From: Lachnospiraceae bacterium
GTDB taxonomy: Bacteria; Bacillota; Clostridia; Lachnospirales; Lachnospiraceae
NCBI GenBank assembly: GCA_009774345.1
Contig: VSNR01000176.1
Span: 1-8,843, forward strand
Direction of reading: 5' to 3'
DNA: 8,843 nt
Shown here: piece after piece, positions 1 to 4,777 of the stretch
Numbering within the stretch: position 1 is the first letter of the stretch
How the letters are laid out: each line of letters starts with the position of its first letter
Notes under the pieces: model-generated
The model's database searches: none
What the model was told of the DNA's origin: nothing
The model's input: the letters and a program-made list of their open reading frames with translations, nothing else
Position numbers and translations under genes: made by a program

Positions 1-15
1 GGTTAAAAACAGCCT

Positions 16-510
16 TTATAGTATATGAGTATCAAAGAAATACTGTACTAGTTCATTTAATGCGATATCCTGCGCCTGTTTGCAGAGTTCCCGGTCCGTG
101 GTGGCGCCAAGATTCATAATCTCTGTATCAATTCGCCAGTATTCCTCTAACTCTGTATTGATTTCGTTGTATGTTTTTCTGCCGTCCTCAGAGACAATGG
201 TTTCCTCAACTTTTGCAAAGCTTTCTATGAAGGCTTTTTTATGTTCATCATGCTGTTTGACCACTGCCGCGATTGCGTCTGCCTCGTCATATCCGATGGC
301 TGCACGCAGCGAGGATCGGACATCTGCAAATTCAAACATAGCCTTTCCGATATCTCCCTGTGCGAAACCGAAGTTTTTCAGGGCATAAGAATACCGGTTT
401 GAAAAGACAATGAGGGCAATCAACCCCAGGATTGCCACGCTTGCAGTGATGGATGCTACCTTAAAAAATGATCTGGTCAGCTTTTTTTCAATGTTCTCTT
501 GCTGATTCAT
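16..510 (-). CDS. Truncated methyl-accepting chemotaxis protein (N-terminal sensor part only)
   Basis: The 164-aa product has a short basic cytoplasmic start, one membrane segment at about residues 17-38, and then a charged helical extracytoplasmic region ending in KQAQDIALNELVQYFF. This is the usual layout of the four-helix-bundle ligand domain of chemoreceptors. A full receptor would continue with a second membrane segment, a HAMP domain and the signalling hairpin; here a TAA at 16-18 stops it first. The start at 510 is preferred over an ATG at 573 because AAAGGGG lies about 10 nt upstream of 510, whereas the 573 start has no site and lies at the predicted transcription start. Just past the stop another frame reads YSYTIKAVFN, which could be a frameshifted continuation beyond the window. 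It is either a broken receptor or a stand-alone sensor-only protein; broken is more likely. Confidence 0.7.
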   Translation of the reverse strand: MNQQENIEKKLTRSFFKVASITASVAILGLIALIVFSNRYSYALKNFGFAQGDIGKAMFEFADVRSSLRAAIGYDEADAIAAVVKQHDEHKKAFIESFAKVEETIVSEDGRKTYNEINTELEEYWRIDTEIMNLGATTDRELCKQAQDIALNELVQYFFDTHIL

Positions 511-540
511 TGCTATAGTTCCCCTTTCTTTTGTCTGACG

Positions 541-600
541 TTTCCCAATTACATCTGTGTTGTCAGTCAACACTATATTTTATTATAGACGATTGGGAAA
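541..600. repeat. 9-bp inverted repeat flanking the chemoreceptor promoter -10
   Basis: TTTCCCAAT at 541-549 and its exact reverse complement ATTGGGAAA at 592-600 lie 51 nt apart centre to centre, about five helical turns. The right arm sits in the -35/-10 spacer and the left arm lies downstream of the predicted transcription start. The spacing is compatible with two half-sites bridged by a regulator, but chance cannot be excluded. Confidence 0.35.
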
Positions 601-609
601 AATATGCAA
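582..609 (-). promoter_or_regulatory. Candidate sigma-A promoter for the chemoreceptor fragment
   Basis: Read on the minus strand, TTGCAT (609-604) is followed after 16 nt by a perfect TATAAT (587-582). Transcription would begin near 575, about 65 nt before the ATG at 510. This supports the shorter start for the gene. No sigma-28 (flagellar) motif was seen. Confidence 0.55.
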
Positions 610-679
610 TATGAAAATTGGCTAATATTACTAAGAAATATGACGAAAAATGTACACGCTGGAAGGATTTGGAAGATGC

Positions 680-708
680 TTGTATTTACTGGAAAAGAAT
701 GCTATGAT
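680..708 (+). promoter_or_regulatory. Sigma-A promoter with extended -10 for the MATE gene
   Basis: TTGTAT (680-685), a 17-nt spacer ending in TGC, and TATGAT (703-708) form a good extended -10 promoter. The transcription start would be near 714-716. That leaves the ATG at 717 with no leader, but gives a leader of about 23 nt to the ATG at 738. Confidence 0.65.
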
Positions 709-737
709 AGAAAAACATGAAACAATGGGAGGAAGCC

Positions 738-2135
738 ATGAGGAAAATCACAAAATTTATTGGAAACAGAGACTTTTATAAGATGGTACTCATGATTGCC
801 GTGCCAATCATGATACAGAACGGAATCACAAATTTTGTCAGCCTGTTAGACAACATTATGATCGGGCAGGTTGGCACAGAACAGATGTCGGGCGTAGCGA
901 TCGTAAACCAGTTGATTTTTGTCTATAACCTGTGCATTTTTGGCGGCGTGTCGGGCGCTGGTATTTTTACGGCACAGTATTTTGGGCAGGGGAATCATGA
1001 GGGTGTGCGCCAGACGATGCGGTTTAAACTGTGGATGGTTACAGTGCTTACAACGCTGACAGTCCTTCTTTTCCTAGGCTGCGGGACCAGTCTGATCAGC
1101 GCTTATCTAAAAGGAGATGGCTCTGCCAATAGCATTGCCGCCACGCTTTTTCACGGAGAGCGGTATCTGAGAATTATGCTGATGGGCCTGCCGGCATTTG
1201 CGGTTGTGCAGATTTACTCAAGCACACTGCGCGAGTGCGGTCAGACGATGCTGCCGATGAAGGCGGGACTTGCGGCAGTTGTCGTGAATCTGTTGTTTAA
1301 CTATATATTAATCTATGGCAAATTTGGCGCGCCTGCACTTGGTGTGAGCGGCGCGGCGGCTGCGACAGTGCTCTCAAGGTATGTAGAGATGCTGATTATT
1401 GTCATAGGCGTCCACAGAAAAAGCCATGGTGAGCATGCGCCCTATTCCTTTGTAACAGGATTATACAGCACTTTGAAGGTGCCAAAGGAGCTGACGCTCA
1501 AGATTGTACAAAAGGGCAGTCCGCTGCTGTTTAATGAGACTTTGTGGGCAGCAGGCATGGCGATGCTGACACAGTGCTATTCTGTCCGCGGTCTGAATGT
1601 TGTGGCAGGTTTGAATGTGTCCAACACGATCAATAATGTCTTTAATATCGTTTTTATCGCGCTGGGAGATTCGGTTGCCATTATTGTAGGGCAGCTGCTC
1701 GGTGCGGGCAAAATGAAAGAGGCGCGGGACACGGACAACAAGCTCATTGCCTTTTCGGTGATGTGCTGTACCTGCGTCGCGCTTGTCATGTTTTTGATGG
1801 CGCCTTTGTTTCCAAGGCTGTATAAAATCAATGACGAGGCGCGGATGCTCGCGAAGTATTTTATCATGGTCACAGCATTTTTTATGCCGCAGAATGCATT
1901 TTTGCATGCGACCTATTTTACACTGCGCTCCGGCGGCAAGACGATCATCACCTTTTTGTTTGACAGTGTGTTTATCTGGTGCGTGAGCGTGGTGATCGCA
2001 TTTACGCTCAGCCGCTATACAGGCCTGCCTGTCATTGCGGTGTATGCAATGGTCCAGCTTGGGGATATCATCAAGTGTGTGATTGGATTTATATTGGTGA
2101 AAAAGGGCGTCTGGCTGCAAAATATTGTGGCGTAG
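738..2135 (+). CDS. MATE-family multidrug/toxin efflux transporter
   Basis: A 465-aa integral membrane protein of normal MATE length with about twelve hydrophobic segments. It probably exports cationic drugs, toxins or metabolites in exchange for Na+ or H+ across the cytoplasmic membrane; the substrate cannot be read from the sequence. The family pattern is clear in the first segment (residues 23-46, P-x-x-x-Q-N-G near the start and D-N-x-M-I-G-Q-V-G at the end). It recurs in the second half from about residue 260 (G-S-P-L-L-F-N-E, then G-D-S-V-A-I-I-V-G-Q-L-L-G-A-G), as expected for a two-bundle fold. An in-frame ATG at 717 would add seven residues, but GGGAGG at 727-732 lies 5 nt before ATG 738 and the promoter places +1 at about 715, so 738 is chosen. 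It is a single-gene unit with its own promoter and terminator. Confidence 0.93.
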   Translation: MRKITKFIGNRDFYKMVLMIAVPIMIQNGITNFVSLLDNIMIGQVGTEQMSGVAIVNQLIFVYNLCIFGGVSGAGIFTAQYFGQGNHEGVRQTMRFKLWMVTVLTTLTVLLFLGCGTSLISAYLKGDGSANSIAATLFHGERYLRIMLMGLPAFAVVQIYSSTLRECGQTMLPMKAGLAAVVVNLLFNYILIYGKFGAPALGVSGAAAATVLSRYVEMLIIVIGVHRKSHGEHAPYSFVTGLYSTLKVPKELTLKIVQKGSPLLFNETLWAAGMAMLTQCYSVRGLNVVAGLNVSNTINNVFNIVFIALGDSVAIIVGQLLGAGKMKEARDTDNKLIAFSVMCCTCVALVMFLMAPLFPRLYKINDEARMLAKYFIMVTAFFMPQNAFLHATYFTLRSGGKTIITFLFDSVFIWCVSVVIAFTLSRYTGLPVIAVYAMVQLGDIIKCVIGFILVKKGVWLQNIVA

Positions 2136-2144
2136 GGGCAGGCA

Positions 2145-2176
2145 ATGGGGGTAAATGGAAGTTTACTCCCATTTTT
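2145..2176 (+). terminator. Rho-independent terminator after the MATE gene
   Basis: An 11-bp stem (ATGGGGGTAAA at 2145-2155 with TTTACTCCCAT at 2162-2172, one G-U pair) closes a 6-nt loop TGGAAG and runs straight into TTTTT (2172-2176). It begins 10 nt after the MATE stop codon and separates this gene from the regulatory operon. Confidence 0.9.
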
Positions 2177-2188
2177 AGCGAGTATATC
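2162..2188 (+). promoter_or_regulatory. Weak candidate promoter of the regulatory operon
   Basis: TTTACT (2162-2167) and TATATC (2183-2188) are the best hexamer pair upstream of the small XRE gene, but the spacer is only 15 nt and the -35 overlaps the terminator stem. The start would be near 2195, giving a 50-nt leader. It is the best visible option, not a strong promoter. Confidence 0.3.
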
Positions 2189-2215
2189 ACTAAAAAACCA
2201 TCGTGAACATTTCAC
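2172..2215. promoter_or_regulatory. Candidate operator dyads upstream of the small XRE gene
   Basis: Two short palindromes lie in the gap between terminator and gene. TTTTTAG (2172-2178) pairs with CTAAAAA (2190-2196) around the putative -10. GTGAACATTTCAC (2203-2215) has 5-bp arms around a 3-nt centre. Dyads of this size at the promoter are typical autoregulatory sites of small XRE proteins. The first one partly uses the T-tract of the terminator, so its symmetry may be coincidental. Confidence 0.3.
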
Positions 2216-2232
2216 TGGGATATGATGGTAAT

Positions 2233-2240
2233 GAGGTGAT
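2233..2240 (+). promoter_or_regulatory. Ribosome binding site that fixes a GTG start at 2245
   Basis: GAGGTGAT matches eight bases of the 16S anti-Shine-Dalgarno complement and its GAGG core lies 8 nt before GTG 2245. The upstream in-frame GTG codons at 2203 and 2236 have no such site. Confidence 0.75.
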
Positions 2241-2244
2241 ATAT

Positions 2245-2475
2245 GTGCATTACAAGAGATTGAGGAATTTAAGGGAAGATCATGATATGACGCAAAAGCA
2301 ACTGGCGCAGTTTTTGGACTGCAGCCAGCGGATTTACAGCAATTACGAGAGAGGGGATGTCAATATCCCGACGGATATCCTGATCAAACTTTCCCAGTTT
2401 TATAATACAAGTATAGATTATTTGCTGGATCAGACGGATGTGAAAGAACCTTACGCCAGAAAAGTGTCAAAATAA
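2245..2475 (+). CDS. Small XRE-family helix-turn-helix regulator
   Basis: A 76-aa protein that is almost entirely one Cro/C1-type HTH domain, residues about 2-60. It has the family signature L-R-E-D-H-D-M-T-Q-K-Q-L-A, then S-Q-R-I-Y-S-N-Y-E-R-G, then L-x-x-L-S-Q-F-Y-N-T-S-I-D-Y-L-L. The tail is short and charged, with no sensor or dimerisation domain, so it should act as a simple DNA-binding repressor or co-regulator in the cytoplasm. The GTG start at 2245 is chosen on the ribosome binding site; a longer reading from GTG 2203 would add 14 residues outside the domain. It is followed after 31 nt by the large HTH/TPR regulator, without an obvious terminator between them, so the two are probably co-transcribed. 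Palindromes just upstream may be its own operators. Confidence 0.85.
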   Translation: MHYKRLRNLREDHDMTQKQLAQFLDCSQRIYSNYERGDVNIPTDILIKLSQFYNTSIDYLLDQTDVKEPYARKVSK

Positions 2476-2506
2476 TCGGAGAAATTACACAAAGGAGAAG
2501 GCAGAA

Positions 2507-4327
2507 ATGGTACAACAGCTGGGCCGCATGTTGTTTTACGAGCGGGAGAAAATGGGAGAGACACAAAGGAATATTGCAGAAGGAATCATCAGCATACCAG
2601 AGTTAAGCAGGGTGGAAAGCGGCGGAATGGAGATTGATTACTTTACTCTGCAGGCACTGTTTGAGCGTCTGGGAAAGTCTGTCGATAAGCTAGAACTTGC
2701 TGTGTCGAGTAATGAGTATGATGCGATAGAATACCGGGTTGGGATTGAACACAGCATAGAAATCCGAGATCTTCATATGCTTAGAAAATTGCGTAATAAA
2801 TATTCGAAATACAACGAGCAAAAACGCCCTATACATAAACAGTACATAACGATGCTTTATGCTATGGAGTGGTATGTAGGTGAGTGTGATTACGCATCCT
2901 GTCTGTATTGGATGGAACAGGCACTTGCATATACGCTGAGTGAAGACTGGCGGCAGAAAGTCAGAACCAGACAGCGCCTCTGCAATCAGGAGATTAAAAT
3001 TATGCTGGTGATCGCTTACTGCCAGTGGAAGCTTGGAGATACGGGTGGACTGGATGAGGATCTGGAACAGCTGGGCGGTTACATACTGCGTTACTACACG
3101 GATACAGAGGAACAGGTAAAAGTGTATCCGCACTGTGCATGGCTGCTGGGACAACTTTATCTGGAACAGAATCGGTTCGAAGAGGCCTATGCTATATGCA
3201 GAAGGGGAATGTCGTCTCTTATAGAAAACGGTTCGCTGAATCCTATGCGGGAAATGCTGGAGCTGGAAGAAGTCTGTCTGAACCGACTCGGAAAAGAAGT
3301 GGAACTGACTCAGTGCAGGAAGTATCAGGAAGCGGTCAGATTTTTATATGAGGTGACAGGCAGGCATCTGGAATCAAATATGATGGCAGCTTTTATGAAA
3401 AGTACTTTTCAGGGTGAGTTTGTCATTACAAATGAATTAGTGCGCGACTTGCGTGAGGCGAAGGGAGTTTCACAGGAGGAACTCTGCGAGGGGATCTGTG
3501 CACAGGAAACATTGTCCAAGATCGAGACGGGCAGCAGAAGTCCGAATAAAAAGAATCTGTATCGGCTGTTAAAGAAAATGGGCATGGAGAGGGAGAATTA
3601 CTATGGGTTTATCGAGACTGACAAATATGAATTGTATGAAAAGGTGCGGGAGTATAATCGGTGCTTTTCAAAAGGCAGGTCTGAAGACGCTGTGAGGCTG
3701 TTGGATGAAATAGAAGCGGGAGTAGATATGACAAGACCTGTTAACAGGCAGTTTATTGGAATGGGGCGTATTCTTGAGCAGGTAGTACAAGGGGAATTGT
3801 CGTGGCAGCAGGCAAATCGGCGACTTTTAGAACTGCTTCATCTGACTATGCCAGAAACAGATTTGGGCAGAAGGATTTACCGTATTCCTTTTCGAATGGA
3901 ATATACATTATGGAATCATATTGCGATTAATTTGAGGAAAGATGGCAAAGTGGAAGAGGCAGTTCAGATCTATGAGGAATTGATGCAATGCTACAAAAAG
4001 AGTAAAGAACTGATGAGATATCACGCTGTTCCTGGACTAACTTTATATGTGAACTATTTGGGTTTTTTGGAAGTATCTAATGAATTGCACAAAGCAGAGG
4101 AGATTGGAAAAGAAGGTTTGAAGCATTGTTTAGAATGCTGTAGGGGAGACTTAATGGGAGAGATACTGGCAAATCTATCTCTTGTGTACAGGAAACAAGA
4201 TTTGCCAGATATAGAAGAACAATATCTTAAATATGGTTACTATTTGACTTGTTTGTATGGCAGACAAACTATGATTGTCATACTGGAGAATGGATATCAG
4301 GATAAGTTTCATAAAAAGATTGATTAA
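2507..4327 (+). CDS. Large XRE/TPR regulator with duplicated HTH-TPR units (RRNPP-like)
   Basis: The 606-aa cytoplasmic protein carries two helix-turn-helix domains, at about residues 5-60 (T-Q-R-N-I-A-E-G, then L-S-R-V-E-S-G) and 309-366 (S-Q-E-E-L-C-E-G, then L-S-K-I-E-T-G-x-R-x-P). Each is followed by a long helical, TPR-like region (about 70-300 and 372-600). The two halves share order and local similarity (for example K-Q-Y-I-x-M near 111 and R-Q-F-I-G-M near 414), so the gene looks like a tandem duplication of one HTH-TPR unit. TPR-bearing XRE proteins of the RRNPP class (PlcR, Rgg, PrgX) bind short imported peptides and switch promoters. AAAGGAG at 2491-2497 lies 9 nt before the ATG. 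Its stop codon overlaps that of the convergent 45-aa peptide gene. The peptide-binding role is inferred from fold and neighbourhood; a peptide-independent regulator remains possible. Confidence 0.85.
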   Translation: MVQQLGRMLFYEREKMGETQRNIAEGIISIPELSRVESGGMEIDYFTLQALFERLGKSVDKLELAVSSNEYDAIEYRVGIEHSIEIRDLHMLRKLRNKYSKYNEQKRPIHKQYITMLYAMEWYVGECDYASCLYWMEQALAYTLSEDWRQKVRTRQRLCNQEIKIMLVIAYCQWKLGDTGGLDEDLEQLGGYILRYYTDTEEQVKVYPHCAWLLGQLYLEQNRFEEAYAICRRGMSSLIENGSLNPMREMLELEEVCLNRLGKEVELTQCRKYQEAVRFLYEVTGRHLESNMMAAFMKSTFQGEFVITNELVRDLREAKGVSQEELCEGICAQETLSKIETGSRSPNKKNLYRLLKKMGMERENYYGFIETDKYELYEKVREYNRCFSKGRSEDAVRLLDEIEAGVDMTRPVNRQFIGMGRILEQVVQGELSWQQANRRLLELLHLTMPETDLGRRIYRIPFRMEYTLWNHIAINLRKDGKVEEAVQIYEELMQCYKKSKELMRYHAVPGLTLYVNYLGFLEVSNELHKAEEIGKEGLKHCLECCRGDLMGEILANLSLVYRKQDLPDIEEQYLKYGYYLTCLYGRQTMIVILENGYQDKFHKKID

Positions 4328-4461
4328 TTTTCTAAATATGTGTAAGAATATTCACAAGTACTAATCCCATCATCCCCGTCAGAAACTGTTACTGTAGCTG
4401 TTTCCGGCACAATACTCCAAACCATACATAATGTTAATAAAGCTGCAATTAGATTTTTCAT
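4324..4461 (-). CDS. Small exported peptide, candidate signal for the adjacent regulator
   Basis: A 45-aa ORF starting at ATG 4461, preceded by AAGGGGG (4478-4472) with a 10-nt gap. The product has a lysine at position 2, a hydrophobic core at about residues 4-18 (LIAALLTLCMVWSIV), and then a polar C-terminal part ending in ISTCEYSYTYLEN. This is the shape of a Sec-exported pre-peptide from which a short C-terminal signal is released. It is convergent with the large HTH/TPR regulator and shares 4 nt of stop codons with it. It is read from a candidate promoter next to the 47-nt dyad. Cys36 followed by aromatic residues also recalls AgrD-type cyclic peptides, but no AgrB-like processing gene is in the window. 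That the ORF is a gene rests on its ribosome binding site, signal peptide and placement; the signalling role is inference. Confidence 0.65.
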   Translation of the reverse strand: MKNLIAALLTLCMVWSIVPETATVTVSDGDDGISTCEYSYTYLEN

Positions 4462-4471
4462 GATTAAAAAT

Positions 4472-4478
4472 CCCCCTT
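4472..4478 (-). promoter_or_regulatory. Ribosome binding site of the small peptide ORF
   Basis: Read on the minus strand this is AAGGGGG, 10 nt before the ATG at 4461. Such a purine-rich block stands out in the AT-rich surroundings and is a main reason to regard the short ORF as translated. Confidence 0.65.
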
Positions 4479-4493
4479 AATTCTACACAAAAA

Positions 4494-4527
4494 TTGTTGT
4501 TTGGTTACAATAATACTATAACAACAA
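4494..4527. repeat. 8-bp inverted repeat around the peptide-gene -10
   Basis: TTGTTGTT (4494-4501) and AACAACAA (4520-4527) are exact complements 18 nt apart and enclose most of the minus-strand -10. The sequence is low in complexity, so the symmetry may be accidental. Confidence 0.3.
4515..4523 (-). promoter_or_regulatory. Extended -10 element of the small peptide gene
   Basis: Minus-strand TGTTATAGT (4523-4515) is a TGn-TATAGT extended -10. No good -35 hexamer stands 17 nt upstream; that position overlaps the outer end of the 47-nt dyad, as expected for an activator-dependent promoter. Transcription would start near 4508, about 47 nt before the ATG. Confidence 0.45.
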
Positions 4528-4539
4528 AAGGTTCGGTTT

Positions 4540-4586
4540 GATTATGACGTTTTATGAAAATATTTTTTTCACAAAACGTCATAATC
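4540..4586. promoter_or_regulatory. 47-nt dyad, candidate operator between divergent promoters
   Basis: GATTATGACGTTTT (4540-4553) and its exact reverse complement (4573-4586) form 14-bp arms. After one mismatch the symmetry continues for six more pairs to a 5-nt centre at 4561-4565. The nearest extended -10 elements lie 19 nt to the left (minus strand) and 18 nt to the right (plus strand), so the dyad ends at the -35 position of both. This fits a binding site for an activator or switch protein, most simply the adjacent HTH/TPR regulator. The hairpin is followed by TTTTTT (4587-4592), so it could instead, or also, be an AT-rich terminator for the regulator transcript. Confidence 0.6.
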
Positions 4587-4601
4587 TTTTTTGCGTTGCA
4601 G

Positions 4602-4610
4602 TGGTATCAT
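4602..4610 (+). promoter_or_regulatory. Extended -10 element reading toward the vWA/sheath operon
   Basis: TGGTATCAT is a TGn-TATCAT extended -10. The expected -35 position (4582-4587, TAATCT) is a poor hexamer and overlaps the right end of the dyad. Transcription would start near 4617 and leave a leader of about 160 nt before the TTG start at 4778. Confidence 0.4.
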
Positions 4611-4655
4611 GACATACAGATAGAAAAAGTCTAGTGCATCTTTTCATTATACATT

Positions 4656-4716
4656 TTATGTACAGTTATGTACTCTTAGAATCAGAAATATTCCACTGAA
4701 TCATGAACGGTACATA
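4656..4716. repeat. Repeated TATGTAC motif in the leader of the vWA operon
   Basis: TTATGTAC occurs at 4656-4663 and again at 4666-4673, exactly 10 nt apart, one helical turn. The inverse GTACATA follows at 4710-4716. The rest of the 160-nt leader shows no hairpin, riboswitch or convincing small ORF. The motif could be a regulator site; its function is unknown. Confidence 0.3.
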
Positions 4717-4760
4717 CGAAAGAGAAACCCCTGTGGAAATCATTCAAAGACGAAATTAGA

Positions 4761-4770
4761 AAAGGGTGGG
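4761..4770 (+). promoter_or_regulatory. Ribosome binding site that fixes a TTG start at 4778
   Basis: AAAGGGTGGG ends 7 nt before TTG 4778. The upstream in-frame GTG at 4766 lies inside this purine block and so has no site of its own. Confidence 0.65.
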
Positions 4771-4777
4771 ATTACAA

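Noticed and set aside
639..645. TATGACG, the same seven bases as in the dyad arm, upstream of the MATE promoter
   Set aside because: A given 7-mer is expected about once by chance in a window of this size on both strands, and no dyad partner is present.
604..720. 38-codon plus-strand ORF overlapping the MATE promoter
   Set aside because: Only a weak GGGA before its ATG, no recognisable features, and it covers the promoter and start region of the MATE gene; taken as chance.
1461..2120. 219-codon minus-strand ORF inside the MATE gene
   Set aside because: Opposite-strand shadow of a clear membrane protein gene; composition rich in His, Arg, Gln and Lys with no coherent domain.
4703..4759. 18-codon ORF in the leader of the vWA operon
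   Set aside because: No ribosome binding site and no distinctive amino-acid pattern, so no support as a leader peptide.
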